Of a stretch of DNA of 62,849 nucleotides, positions 25,209-34,235 are shown piece after piece (within the stretch, counting starts at the first letter, position 1; every line of letters begins with the position of its first letter). A model generated the notes under the pieces. It had not been told where the DNA came from and searched no databases. It worked only from the letters and a program-made list of their open reading frames with translations. Origin of the DNA: CAZOAR01 sp964577985 (GTDB lineage Bacteria > Gemmatimonadota > CAZMKB01 > CAZNLH01); contig CAZOAR010000014.1 in NCBI GenBank assembly GCA_964577985.1, forward strand, positions 1-62,849, in the 5' to 3' direction. A program made the position numbers and the translations under genes.

Positions 25209-26594
25209 ATGGTGAATCAGAAGGGGTTTGAGTACATCCCCTCAATGGATGTTCTACTGAGTGAGGCCAGAGCGATCAGGATGAGCGATCGTCTGTCGAG
25301 GGGGGAAGTGAAGATGGCACTTCAGGAGATCATCGCGGAGGTCAGGAGTGCGATTCTGTCAGGATCAATTGCTCCCTCCTCGGACTTGAGCGACGAGATT
25401 CTCGATCGTCTGGAGGCGCGGGTCGGGAGTGGGCGGATATCTACCTTGAGACGCGTTGTCAACGCGACAGGTGTCATCATACATACAAACCTCGGGCGGT
25501 CTCTTCTCTCCAGGCGGGCCATCGATGCCATGCTCGCGGTTTCACGAGGCTATTGTACGCTCGAGTATGACCTCGACGAGGGAAGAAGGGGATCAAGGCA
25601 CATCCACTGCGAGAAATTGATCAAGAGAATCACCGGCGCGGAGGCCGCCCTGGTCGTGAATAACAACGCGTCCGCGGTTACGTTGATCCTGAATACATTT
25701 TCGAACGGAAAAGAGGCTATAGTCTCCAGGGGTGAACTGGTGGAAATTGGCGGGTCATTCCGTATGCCGGATATTATGTCGAAGAGTGGGGCGAGGATGG
25801 TGGAAGTGGGGACCACCAACAAGACGAGGCTGTCCGACTATCGGGATGCAGTAACAGAGGATACAGGGATTATTGCCAAAGTGCATCGCAGCAATTTCAA
25901 GATAACCGGATTTGTTGATGAGACAAGTCTCGAAGAACTGGCATCGTTGTGTCGCGATGTGTCCGTTCCCCTGTTGTACGATCAAGGGAGCGGCCTCGTG
26001 ATGGCACTCGATGAGTATGGCGTGGACGAAGAAACGGTTCGAGAAAGCCTCGGGAAGGGTGCCTCCATCGTTTGTTTCAGTGGAGACAAGATGCTGGGAG
26101 GGCCACAGGCGGGAATAATATCCGGTGAGAAGAGATACCTGGACGAGGTTCGCTCGAACCCGTTGACCCGTACGTATCGTGTGGACAAGTTCACCCTGGC
26201 TGCCCTGGAAGCGACGCTCAAACTCTATCTGGAGCCTGCAAACGCGCTGTCGGAGATTCCAGTGCTCAGGATGTTATCCGCTCCCCGCCAGGAACTCGAG
26301 AAACGAGGTGAAGCCATCCTCAAGCGACTGAACCAACCGTCAGACGCGCGCATCGCGTTGCGGGAAGTGACTTCAGAAGTGGGAGGTGGTTCTCTTCCTT
26401 CAACGGAGATTCCCTCCATGGCACTCGTGATAGAACAAACGGATCGCAGCGCCAACGACCTCGAACGGATGGCCAGAGAATGGAGTCCTCCGATAATCGG
26501 CCGTATCCGGAAGGGCAGCTTTATTCTGGATCTTCGCACTGTCGTGCCCGAAGACGATACCACGATAGTATCTTTTCTTGCGAGCCTCACGTGA
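25209..26594 (+). CDS. selA: L-seryl-tRNA(Sec) selenium transferase
   Basis: A 461-residue PLP enzyme that converts seryl-tRNA(Sec) to selenocysteinyl-tRNA(Sec). The N-terminal helical domain starts with IPSMDVLLSEARA, followed by RRVVNATGVIIHTNLGRSLL, a very conserved SelA block (about 77-96). The PLP lysine is Lys294 in FSGDKMLGGPQAG. Length and layout match full bacterial SelA rather than the shorter SelA-like proteins. This implies that the organism decodes UGA as selenocysteine, but selB, selC and selD are not in the window. The stop overlaps the GTG start of gmhB (GTGA). Confidence 0.94.
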   Translation: MVNQKGFEYIPSMDVLLSEARAIRMSDRLSRGEVKMALQEIIAEVRSAILSGSIAPSSDLSDEILDRLEARVGSGRISTLRRVVNATGVIIHTNLGRSLLSRRAIDAMLAVSRGYCTLEYDLDEGRRGSRHIHCEKLIKRITGAEAALVVNNNASAVTLILNTFSNGKEAIVSRGELVEIGGSFRMPDIMSKSGARMVEVGTTNKTRLSDYRDAVTEDTGIIAKVHRSNFKITGFVDETSLEELASLCRDVSVPLLYDQGSGLVMALDEYGVDEETVRESLGKGASIVCFSGDKMLGGPQAGIISGEKRYLDEVRSNPLTRTYRVDKFTLAALEATLKLYLEPANALSEIPVLRMLSAPRQELEKRGEAILKRLNQPSDARIALREVTSEVGGGSLPSTEIPSMALVIEQTDRSANDLERMAREWSPPIIGRIRKGSFILDLRTVVPEDDTTIVSFLASLT

Positions 26595-27178
26595 CGGTAA
26601 AGCCGGGGGCAAATGTGGCGGTCTTCCTCGACCGCGACGGGACGCTGATAGAGGATATACCATACCTTTCAGACCCCGGCCTGGCACGGCTTCTTCCAGG
26701 TGCGGGGGAGGCCGTAGCCAGGCTCAACGAGCACGGGATAAAGGTGATTCTGATCACTAATCAGTCCGGCGTCGCCAGGGGCTATTTTACTCCCGGGGAA
26801 GTTCGTTCCATGCACCAGCAGGTAAGGAGTCTCCTCAGCGTTGAGGGGGCTGTTCTCGACGCGGTCTATTATTGCCCGCATCTCCCTGTTGAAGAACTTG
26901 GTGACGGCGAGAGGCCATGCGATTGCCGCAAACCGGGGATCGGCCTGATACTCCAGGCCTGTGAGGAACACAACATCGACCCGGGAAAGTCCTTCTTTGT
27001 TGGAGACAGGGTGACCGACGTGGAGACGGGTAGAAGAATGGGAGGCATCGGCATACTCGTGAAGACGGGATACGGCACGAGGGCCATGGGGGAGCTTGGA
27101 ACGATGGCGCGCGCTTGTCACTCGTGTGAAGACCTCCCTGCCGCAGTTGACCTCGTATTGTCATTGATAGACAGATAA
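26591..27178 (+). CDS. gmhB: D-glycero-beta-D-manno-heptose 1,7-bisphosphate 7-phosphatase
   Basis: A 195-residue HAD phosphatase that removes the C7 phosphate in ADP-heptose synthesis for LPS inner core. GTG 26591 overlaps the selA stop and starts the protein just before the nucleophile motif VFLDRDGTLIEDIPY (catalytic Asp in DRDGT). ITNQSGVARGYFT is the HAD motif II region with the GmhB signature. The zinc-binding cysteines are in YYCPHLP and CDCRKPG, and FFVGDRVTDVE supplies motif IV. Length is typical. An upstream in-frame ATG at 26480 lies deep inside selA and is not used here. Confidence 0.92.
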   Translation: MTVKPGANVAVFLDRDGTLIEDIPYLSDPGLARLLPGAGEAVARLNEHGIKVILITNQSGVARGYFTPGEVRSMHQQVRSLLSVEGAVLDAVYYCPHLPVEELGDGERPCDCRKPGIGLILQACEEHNIDPGKSFFVGDRVTDVETGRRMGGIGILVKTGYGTRAMGELGTMARACHSCEDLPAAVDLVLSLIDR

Positions 27179-27392
27179 GAATACCCTCCGCTTCAGATCG
27201 ATCAGGAAGTCCTGTTCATTCCGGTTAGTCGTATCAGCCCACGATTATGGTCTTTTCCTGCCGCTCACGGTGACTATATTGCCGTGACGCGACGATCATT
27301 TTTCCAAATATCAATCGATGTGAAGGCTGCAACGCCGGCTTCCTGCCGCTCTTTCCTGCCAGGCGTCATCCGGTCGACTCCCGTAACTCTCG

Positions 27393-27410
27393 TTGGCACG
27401 GGGCTTGCGT
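27393..27410 (+). promoter_or_regulatory. Near-consensus sigma-54 promoter
   Basis: TTGGCACG-GGGC-TTGCGT has GG at 27395-27396 and GC at 27407-27408 separated by exactly 10 bases, matching the consensus YTGGCACG-N4-TTGCW at all but the last position. Transcription would begin near 27420, so the mRNA leader is about 19 nt with GGGAGG at 27422-27427 as the ribosome binding site of the gene at 27439. RpoN itself is encoded at 36029. Confidence 0.8.
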
Positions 27411-27438
27411 AAAATGCCAACGGGAGGATAACCGAACT

Positions 27439-27693
27439 ATGGTAAACAGGAAAGGACTTGACATACTGCAGGAGAAACTGGCGCTTGCCGAGCGGAGTGG
27501 AGATTCCATGGAGATAGCAAGAGGTTATCTCGTTCTGGCTGACAAGCTGCTGGAGATCGGCAATCGACAACTGAGCACCCTCTTCGTCGTCAGGGCAGGT
27601 GAATACCTGGCGGAGATAAACGCTGCACCCCGATTCTGCACCGCGGGATCATCAGAACTGACGGCTCTCTGCTTCTCTCATATGCCTTCCTGA
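27439..27693 (+). CDS. Small helical protein of unknown function, sigma-54-driven
   Basis: An 84-residue predicted cytosolic protein with no family that I recognise. The first ~60 residues are amphipathic and helical, with a TPR-like rhythm (LDILQEKLALAERSGDSMEI, YLVLADKLLEIGNRQ, VVRAGEYLAEI). The last ~24 residues are less regular and contain two cysteines. The start at 27439 is supported by GGGAGG at 27422-27427. The gene stands alone behind the sigma-54 promoter, with about 260 bases of gap before it and 420 after. The irregular tail could mark a frameshifted remnant of a longer TPR protein. Confidence 0.55.
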   Translation: MVNRKGLDILQEKLALAERSGDSMEIARGYLVLADKLLEIGNRQLSTLFVVRAGEYLAEINAAPRFCTAGSSELTALCFSHMPS

Positions 27694-28111
27694 CCATCCC
27701 CGGCTGAATCGCGGAGGTGTGTTCTGTCGGTATCATCTTCATGCAATGGCCATAGCCACGCGCAGTGAAGAGGCAACCATGGACGGCGGAAGATGATGCA
27801 TGCCACAGACTGTTTTTCCAATCCCTGTTGAGCGCATGTAATCTGCATCCCTGGCCCGGGTTTTCAGTGCGATGCCCTGGGACAGCGTGCATATCATATT
27901 AGAAAAGCCTTTTCCTGACATATCATTCCCGCTTTTCATGAAAGGATCACCAACCAGAACCAAGCTTCTTGATTCCCGCTCCGCCGCATTGTAAATTACC
28001 GGAAAAATAAGCAGATCCGGGTGGTAACGGGCAGGGATGATCCGATCGCAGATCGTCTTGACGACCTTCCGTTGCTCAGTATCGGGACGGTGCCCGCGCA
28101 GTGAGGATATT
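27694..28111. other. 418-base stretch without a recognised gene
   Basis: Short open frames exist on the minus strand (27590-27892 and 27739-27963) but have no recognisable domain, no good ribosome binding site and unconvincing composition. No terminator or consensus promoter was found for the barrel gene downstream, which might be read from the sigma-54 promoter. Confidence 0.4.
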
Positions 28112-29254
28112 ATGATAAAGCCCCGAATTCTTCTTCTTTCCGGCGCGACATGCCTCTTTTTAACACTTCCTTCCGCGCCGCTTCACGGAAATGTCGAACT
28201 GGATCTTGATGGCGTAAAGGGCGTCTCTCTGGACAACTACAACAGGGTTGATGGCCTTCCTGTATCGTATGGTCTTCATGGTCGAGGCGAGCGGTTCGAC
28301 TTTCACGCAAGAGCGATCTATCGTCTCGCGAGCGAACGATTCGGTGGATTGGCGCGCATCGCTGTGGGAGTACAAGTACAGGGGGAAAGGTCAATCGAAT
28401 TGTCTCTTCAGGCGCACTCGATCACCGACACAAACGATGACTGGAGGATTGGTGACTTCGAGAACTCTATCTCCTCCGTCCTTTTCAAAGAGGATTTCAG
28501 AAACTATTTCGAGCGACAGGGTTTTTCAGTCTCCGTATCCGGCAGGCACCACCGCGTGTTGACGGGAACGGTGAAGTACCTCTATGACCGATACACCTCT
28601 CTGAGAATGGCGGCGGATTTCAGCATCTTTGGGTGGGACAAGGCATTCAGGTCTAACTCCCCCGTCACAGAGGGCTGGATGGGTTCCCTCTCAGTGTGCG
28701 AGGAGCTCGACACGAGAGATGACCCCGAGTGGCCGGCGACGGGATGGTACCAATCGTTAGGCCTTGAAATCTCCGATCCCTGGTTGGGTGGGGATTTCGA
28801 GTTTTATCACACTTCGCTGACGATCAATCGATACACTGAGGTGACGAGAGGTAAGAACCTGGATGTCAGGTTCTTCGGCTCTTTCGGTTCCGAGCATCAG
28901 CCACTCCAGAGAGGTGTTCACGTTCGCGGAGCTGGGGGCCTGCGAGGCTTTCAGGATGACTTCATTCCACATCGCGGGGCGTTCGTCTCGAGCGTGGAAG
29001 GTCGTGTCGACTTGCCGAAATTCTTCAGGAAAGGACCGCTTCACAGGGAAAGAATCGATCTTCTCCTCTTTGCAGATGTCGGTGGCGTGCACGATCGAGG
29101 CCCGGTGCGTGATATGACGGTTGACAGCGATATAGGCGCCGGGTTGGAAGGCTCCGGAATCTTTTCGTACACAGGTGTCTTCATGGCATTTGGCCTCGGT
29201 GATGAGGGGCGTACGCCTCGAGTTATTTTCAGGATCAGAAAAGATCTTCACTGA
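28112..29254 (+). CDS. Omp85-like outer membrane barrel without POTRA domains
   Basis: A 380-residue probable outer-membrane protein of the bacterial surface antigen/BamA C-terminal type. ATG 28112 follows GAGG (28103-28106) and opens a signal peptide (RILLLSGATCLFLTLPSAPLHG). The body shows alternating strands, a GAGGLRGFQDD motif near residue 275 that corresponds to the conserved (V/L)RGF loop-6 motif of Omp85 proteins, and a strand-like C-terminus (FRIRKDLH, without a terminal phenylalanine). No POTRA repeats precede the barrel, so it resembles the barrel part of patatin-linked or other short Omp85 relatives. Role unknown. Confidence 0.68.
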   Translation: MIKPRILLLSGATCLFLTLPSAPLHGNVELDLDGVKGVSLDNYNRVDGLPVSYGLHGRGERFDFHARAIYRLASERFGGLARIAVGVQVQGERSIELSLQAHSITDTNDDWRIGDFENSISSVLFKEDFRNYFERQGFSVSVSGRHHRVLTGTVKYLYDRYTSLRMAADFSIFGWDKAFRSNSPVTEGWMGSLSVCEELDTRDDPEWPATGWYQSLGLEISDPWLGGDFEFYHTSLTINRYTEVTRGKNLDVRFFGSFGSEHQPLQRGVHVRGAGGLRGFQDDFIPHRGAFVSSVEGRVDLPKFFRKGPLHRERIDLLLFADVGGVHDRGPVRDMTVDSDIGAGLEGSGIFSYTGVFMAFGLGDEGRTPRVIFRIRKDLH

Positions 29255-29299
29255 TCCTGCTCAGGTCGAAAGGACTGCAGGCTGACATGAGGCAGACAA

Positions 29300-30046
29300 A
29301 TGAGTGAGATAAGGGTGCTGGGTGTGATTCCAGCTCGATATGGTTCGTCAAGGTTTCCAGGCAAGCCACTGGCTCTTATTCATGGCAGGCCTATGATACA
29401 ATGGGTGCATGAACGGGCGTCGCTATCGAGGAGAATCGACAGGCTGGTGGTTGCCACGGATGATAAGAGGATAGCTGCGGCCGTCGAGGGATTCGGCGGC
29501 GAAGCGGTCCTGACCGGGAGCGGATGTGCTACGGGAATGGACCGGTGTTCGGAGGTTGTCTCGTCGGTACCGTGTGAGGTCGCTGTCGATATCCAGGGGG
29601 ATGAACCGTTGCTCCCTCCCGGGATTCTGGACAGACTCGTGGATTCACTCCTCGAATCGCCGTGGGCATCGTTGACAACTCCGGTGCGCCGGTGCAGCTC
29701 GCTCCGCGAGTATCAGGACCCCGATTGCGTAAAGGTGGCGATCGGGAATGATGGCAGGATTCTCTATTTTTCAAGAAATCCCATTCCCTCTCGAGGCCGC
29801 GATCCACTGGAGGGAGTTTTTGTTCACGTGGGGATTTACGCTTTTCGACGTGACACATTGCTGGAATTGAACGACACCCCCAGGGGCAAGCTCGAGAAGA
29901 AGGAATCGTTGGAACAGCTGAGGGCACTTGAAGCAGGATTATCGATCCGTGGAATTGAATGCGAGGAGACGTTGATAGGTGTTGACAGGCCGGAAGATGT
30001 TGCCATGGTGGAGGCCTTCCTGCGTGAGGATAGGGGAGAAAAGTAA
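29300..30046 (+). CDS. kdsB: 3-deoxy-manno-octulosonate cytidylyltransferase
   Basis: A 248-residue CMP-Kdo synthetase, which activates Kdo with CTP for lipid A core assembly. The signature LGVIPARYGSSRFPGKPL is at residues 6-23, VDIQGDEPLLPP carries the metal-binding aspartate (about 94-105), and SRNPIPSRGRDP with HVGIYAFRR follows. LEQLRALEAG and the C-terminal GVDRPEDV are also family blocks. Length is standard. It precedes pyrG, which makes the CTP that it consumes, and kdsA and kdsD follow, forming a Kdo supply cluster. Confidence 0.95.
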   Translation: MSEIRVLGVIPARYGSSRFPGKPLALIHGRPMIQWVHERASLSRRIDRLVVATDDKRIAAAVEGFGGEAVLTGSGCATGMDRCSEVVSSVPCEVAVDIQGDEPLLPPGILDRLVDSLLESPWASLTTPVRRCSSLREYQDPDCVKVAIGNDGRILYFSRNPIPSRGRDPLEGVFVHVGIYAFRRDTLLELNDTPRGKLEKKESLEQLRALEAGLSIRGIECEETLIGVDRPEDVAMVEAFLREDRGEK

Positions 30047-30145
30047 AGGTGGAAAAGTGTCGCGTGATATGTTATTCTTATCGTGGCAGTACCGCAGAGA
30101 GGAAGTCATGACGATAGCGAAAATCTTGTGGAAAGAGGTCGGGAA

Positions 30146-31786
30146 ATGAAATCTGCTATCCCCGTGAAGTATATTTTTGTAACTGGTGGTGTTGTATCTT
30201 CTCTCGGAAAGGGGATCGCGTCGGCCTCACTGGGAATGCTCCTCAAATCAAGAAATCTGAAAGTCACCCTTCAAAAATTTGATCCCTATCTCAATGTTGA
30301 TCCGGGCACTCTGAGCCCGTTTCAGCACGGAGAAGTTTTTGTGACAGACGACGGAGCAGAGACTGATCTTGATCTTGGCCACTATGAACGGTTTATTGAC
30401 GAATCTCTCAGCCAGGACAATAATGTAACGGCTGGAAGGGTATATCACTCCATCATTACCAAGGAACGGGCCGGCGATTATCTCGGCGCTACAGTACAGG
30501 TAGTACCTCACGTTACCGATGAGATCAAGCGATTCATAAAGAAGGTGGCGGAAAGCGGAGAAGTCGATGTCGTGATCACCGAGATAGGCGGGACGGTCGG
30601 TGACATAGAGAGCCTCCCGTTCCTCGAAGCATTGAGACAGATGCGTCTCGAGATGGGACCGAAGAATGTCCTTTTTATCCATCTTACCCTCGTGCCCTAC
30701 ATTGGGGTCACGGGGGAGCTGAAGACGAAGCCTACCCAGCACAGCGTGAGAGAGCTCAGGTCGATAGGTATTCAACCGGACATCCTCATGTGCCGCACAG
30801 AGTTGCCGCTGAGTGAAGAGACAAGACAGAAGATAGGCCTTTTCTGCAACGTTCCGCCTGCTGCCGTTGTCGAGGCGCGAGATGTCGATTCGGTTTACAA
30901 GGTACCACTGATGCTGCATGCGGGTGGGTTGGATGAAAGGGTCGTAGAGACACTTGACATCCAGGGCGTTCCATCGGAAATAGGTGAGTGGGAAAAGATG
31001 GTTGATAAAATGGGCAATCCGTCGGGCGAAATAGAGGTGGCGGTGTGCGGCAAGTACGTCGAGTACGAAGATTCGTACAAGTCCATAAAAGAAGCGTTCG
31101 TCCATGCCGGCATCTCAAACGACATCAGGGTGAAAGTCGACTGGCTGGATTCAGAGGAAATAACACGCGACAACGCAAATCACTATCTGTCGAGATATGG
31201 AGGCATTCTGATTCCGGGAGGTTTTGGACCCAGGGGTGTAGAAGGAATGATAGAGGCGGTTCGCTACGCGAGGGAGAACAAAGTGCCCTATCTTGGTCTT
31301 TGCCTCGGGTTGCACTCCGCAGTCATCGAATTTGCGAGAAACGTCTGCGGGATGACAGGTTCGCACAGCTCCGAATTTGATAAAAAGACAGACAATCATG
31401 TAATAGACCTTATGCCGGAACAGAACGGCGTAGTCAAGAAGGGCGGAACTATGCGTCTCGGATCGTATCCCTGCAGGCTGGCGGAAGACACTCTCGCCAG
31501 GCGGGTCTATGGCGAAGAGATGGTCGACGAACGACACAGGCACAGGTACGAGGTGAACAACAAGTATATCACTCTGTTTGAGGAAAAAGGGCTGGTCCTG
31601 TCTGGATTATCACCGGACCGCAGGCTTGTCGAGATGATAGAGCTCCCTGACCACCCGTGGTTTGTCGCGTGTCAGTTTCACCCCGAGTTCAAATCAAGAC
31701 CCACCAGGCCTCATCCGCTTTTTAAGGATTTTGTAAGGGCCGCTGTGGAACACAGGGCTGGAATCGAAAGAGGAGAGAGCAGTTGA
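30146..31786 (+). CDS. pyrG: CTP synthase
   Basis: A 546-residue enzyme making CTP from UTP, ATP and glutamine. ATG 30146 is chosen because GAGGT stands 6 bases upstream and the protein then begins six residues before the ATP loop VTGGVVSSLGKGIASASLG. The synthetase half ends near residue 265; the glutaminase half has the nucleophile cysteine in LGLCLGLH and the His-Glu pair in CQFHPEF. All catalytic elements are present. Its stop overlaps the kdsA TTG start, and the kdsB-pyrG-kdsA order is common in Gram-negative genomes. Confidence 0.96.
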   Translation: MKSAIPVKYIFVTGGVVSSLGKGIASASLGMLLKSRNLKVTLQKFDPYLNVDPGTLSPFQHGEVFVTDDGAETDLDLGHYERFIDESLSQDNNVTAGRVYHSIITKERAGDYLGATVQVVPHVTDEIKRFIKKVAESGEVDVVITEIGGTVGDIESLPFLEALRQMRLEMGPKNVLFIHLTLVPYIGVTGELKTKPTQHSVRELRSIGIQPDILMCRTELPLSEETRQKIGLFCNVPPAAVVEARDVDSVYKVPLMLHAGGLDERVVETLDIQGVPSEIGEWEKMVDKMGNPSGEIEVAVCGKYVEYEDSYKSIKEAFVHAGISNDIRVKVDWLDSEEITRDNANHYLSRYGGILIPGGFGPRGVEGMIEAVRYARENKVPYLGLCLGLHSAVIEFARNVCGMTGSHSSEFDKKTDNHVIDLMPEQNGVVKKGGTMRLGSYPCRLAEDTLARRVYGEEMVDERHRHRYEVNNKYITLFEEKGLVLSGLSPDRRLVEMIELPDHPWFVACQFHPEFKSRPTRPHPLFKDFVRAAVEHRAGIERGESS

Positions 31787-32652
31787 CCTCCATGTCCGGC
31801 TATCCGCAGACAGGCCTTTACCCGTTGAGCGTCGAGGAGAAAATGATCCTCGTTGCGGGACCCTGCGTGATAGAACCTGGAAAAGTGTCACTGCAGATAG
31901 CCGAGGAGCTTCAGGCACTTACGTGCGACCTCCCGGTGCAGCTTATATTCAAGGCGTCTTATCTCAAAGCGAACCGTTCCCACCCGGACTCTTACGCGGG
32001 GCCGGGTCTCGAAGAGGGCCTTGCGGAGCTGCTCGAGATCAAGGAGAAGACAGGACTGCCACTTCTGTCGGATGTCCATTGCCGTACCGAAGTTGACAGC
32101 GCGGCGGAGGTACTTGATATCCTGCAAATTCCCGCGTATCTCTGCCGTCAGACACCGCTCATAACGAAGGTGGCCGAGGCGGGGAAGGGCGTCAACATCA
32201 AGAAGGGGCAGTTCATGGCGCCCGGGGAGATGGAGGGAGCAGTCCTGAAGGTGACTCGGGCCGGCAATGAGAGGTTGATCCTGACCGAGCGGGGGACACT
32301 GTTTGGCTACAACAACCTTACGGTGGATTTTCGATCCATGGGAATCATGAAGGAATTTGGTTTTCCAGTTCTTTTTGACGGAACGCACAGCGTTCAGCGC
32401 CCCGGGAGCGCAGGGACGGTTTCCGGAGGAGATCCCGGGTTCATATTCCCCTTGTGTCGTGCCGCCGCCGCCGTCGGGTGCGATGGATTCTACCTGGAGG
32501 TCCATCATGATCCTGCCAATGCATTGAGTGACGCGGCGACCATGCTGCCTATCGGCAATCTCCGTTCGCTTCTGGAACAGGTACTCCGAATCCGGGAGGT
32601 TATAAGCGACGCCCATCGATCATCAGTCGGGACAGAGCGGGACAGTCTATAA
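31783..32652 (+). CDS. kdsA: 3-deoxy-8-phosphooctulonate synthase
   Basis: A 289-residue enzyme that condenses PEP with arabinose 5-phosphate to Kdo 8-phosphate. The TTG at 31783 overlaps the pyrG stop and has AGGAG 8 bases upstream; an ATG at 31792 is the alternative. Family blocks are VAGPCVIEPGK (about 25-35), FKASYLKANRSHPDSY, GPGLEEGL, KKGQFMAPGEM and LTERGTLFGYNN. The cysteine in GPCVIE is at the position that is cysteine in metal-dependent KdsA such as that of Aquifex and asparagine in the E. coli type, so a metal-dependent enzyme is expected (inference from the known classes). Confidence 0.95.
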   Translation: MTSMSGYPQTGLYPLSVEEKMILVAGPCVIEPGKVSLQIAEELQALTCDLPVQLIFKASYLKANRSHPDSYAGPGLEEGLAELLEIKEKTGLPLLSDVHCRTEVDSAAEVLDILQIPAYLCRQTPLITKVAEAGKGVNIKKGQFMAPGEMEGAVLKVTRAGNERLILTERGTLFGYNNLTVDFRSMGIMKEFGFPVLFDGTHSVQRPGSAGTVSGGDPGFIFPLCRAAAAVGCDGFYLEVHHDPANALSDAATMLPIGNLRSLLEQVLRIREVISDAHRSSVGTERDSL

Positions 32653-32706
32653 AGAACTGCTACCGCATGATAATATAATTATTGTTAGAACAGGTTCGGG
32701 TGATTT

Positions 32707-33687
32707 ATGACAACTGAAGAGAGAAGCTTCCTCATGGCAAAGGCCCGGGAGGTGTTCCGGATAGAAGCTGAGGCCGTTAAGGCATTGGAAGGACGCTTCG
32801 GCGATGAGTTTCTGTCGGCAATCGATATTCTATCGGGATGCAAAGGGAGGGTCATTGTCTCCGGGATCGGGAAGTCGGGTATAGTCGCGAAGAAGATAGC
32901 TTCAACATTTGCCAGCACCGGGACGCCTGCTCTCTTCCTTCACCCGGTTGAAGGCATACATGGAGACCTCGGAATGGTTGTTCGAGGAGATGTGGTCCTC
33001 GGCATTTCCAAGAGCGGGGAGATGGATCAGCTTCCTCAAATGCTGAGTCTCTTCAAGAGGCTGGAGGTGAAGATCATCTCAATTACCGCATCGACATCTT
33101 CCACGCTTGCGGCGAACAGCGACATCGTGCTCGACATGAGTGTAAAGGAAGAGGCGTGTCCTTACGGGCTTGCCCCAACGGCAAGCACAACGGTAGCCCT
33201 TGCCATCGGAGACGCGCTCGCCGTTGCGCTCCTCCTGAAGAGAGGATTCAAGGAAGAGGATTTCGCACTCCTCCACCCTGGCGGGTCAATTGGAAAGAGA
33301 CTACTTTTCAAGGTGAAGGACCTGATGTTGTCGAAAGAGGACGAAGTGCCCAGGGTCTCGCTAGAGGCGACGATAAAGGAAGCAATCTTTGAAATGGCTA
33401 CAAAGCGCGGGATTACGAGTGTTGTGGATGAGAACGGAGTAGTAGTCGGCGTCATGACAAACGGTGATCTGATGCGGCTGGTCGATGGTAATGAACGGAT
33501 TTTTCATATACCGGTGAAGGAGGTTATGACCGAGACCCCCAAGGTCATTCATCCGGAAGAGCTTGCCATAACCGCAGTAAGGACGATGGAGGAATTCGGT
33601 ATCGTATCCATGCCGGTAGTCGATGACTCAGGAGCTCTCAAAGGCGTAATTCACCTCCACGATCTCATGAGGGCGGGGATAATATGA
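32707..33687 (+). CDS. kdsD: Arabinose 5-phosphate isomerase
   Basis: A 326-residue KpsF/GutQ-family isomerase converting ribulose 5-phosphate to arabinose 5-phosphate, the KdsA substrate. The N-terminal SIS domain has VIVSGIGKSGIVAKKIASTF (about 50-69), HPVEGIHGDLGMV and GISKSGEMDQL. Two CBS repeats fill the C-terminal half (about 205-325), ending with VIHLHDLMRAGII. Length is standard. It overlaps lptC by four bases, which ties Kdo synthesis to LPS export in one transcript. Confidence 0.95.
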   Translation: MTTEERSFLMAKAREVFRIEAEAVKALEGRFGDEFLSAIDILSGCKGRVIVSGIGKSGIVAKKIASTFASTGTPALFLHPVEGIHGDLGMVVRGDVVLGISKSGEMDQLPQMLSLFKRLEVKIISITASTSSTLAANSDIVLDMSVKEEACPYGLAPTASTTVALAIGDALAVALLLKRGFKEEDFALLHPGGSIGKRLLFKVKDLMLSKEDEVPRVSLEATIKEAIFEMATKRGITSVVDENGVVVGVMTNGDLMRLVDGNERIFHIPVKEVMTETPKVIHPEELAITAVRTMEEFGIVSMPVVDDSGALKGVIHLHDLMRAGII

Positions 33688-34235
33688 ATTCTGCCAGAAT
33701 TGTCGGTTTTCTCCTGGCTGTTTCCTTTCCACTCACGGCGTGTTCACCTTCCTCCCCCCGTGAGCCTTCGAACGGTGAAAATGGTCGTGTCCCGGACCAG
33801 GTTCTCGAGGGGTTTACCATGATCATTACTGACCAGGGTGTGAAAAAATCGAGATTCAGCGCTCTCCGCGCATCGATATTCAACAAGGAAGAGAGGGTCG
33901 AATCTGAAGACATCAAGGTGGAATTTTTCCGGTCCAATGGGGAACTTTATTCCACTTTGTGGGCGGATAGTGGTGTCCTGGACACCGAGACCAAAGACAT
34001 GGATGCGTACAGTAATGTAGTGGTGGTGTCGCATGATGATATTCGTCTGGAAACCGAATCGCTGCACTGGGATCAGACTGCCGATCTCATAACTACGGAC
34101 GACCGGGTGACCCTCATACAGAAGGGGAAGAGACTGGAGGGTATGGGCATGGAGTCGGACCCCGGCCTCTCGGATGTGAAGATCCTTCAGCCGACGGGTG
34201 TTTTTCGGGACACCGGCGTCTCGGACCGAGAATGA
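33684..34235 (+). CDS. lptC: LPS export lipoprotein LptC-like
   Basis: A 183-residue protein that would anchor the periplasmic Lpt bridge at the inner membrane. Unlike E. coli LptC, which has a transmembrane anchor, this one has a lipobox (FPLTAC, cysteine at about residue 20). The body has the LptC-type beta-strand ladder: VLEGFTMIITDQGVKKSRFS, then SEDIKVEFF, TLWADSGVLDT and LETESLHWDQTADLITTDD. Its place between kdsD and lptA-lptB, with four-base overlaps on both sides, supports the call more strongly than the weakly conserved sequence does. Confidence 0.85.
   Translation: MNSARIVGFLLAVSFPLTACSPSSPREPSNGENGRVPDQVLEGFTMIITDQGVKKSRFSALRASIFNKEERVESEDIKVEFFRSNGELYSTLWADSGVLDTETKDMDAYSNVVVVSHDDIRLETESLHWDQTADLITTDDRVTLIQKGKRLEGMGMESDPGLSDVKILQPTGVFRDTGVSDRE

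Noticed and set aside
27691..27770. Selenocysteine readthrough of the TGA ending the small gene
   Set aside because: Extension adds only about 24 irregular residues before another stop, with no SECIS-like hairpin right after the TGA.
27590..27963. Minus-strand open frames in the gap after the small sigma-54 gene
   Set aside because: No ribosome binding site, no family resemblance, and two frames overlap each other; coding cannot be supported.
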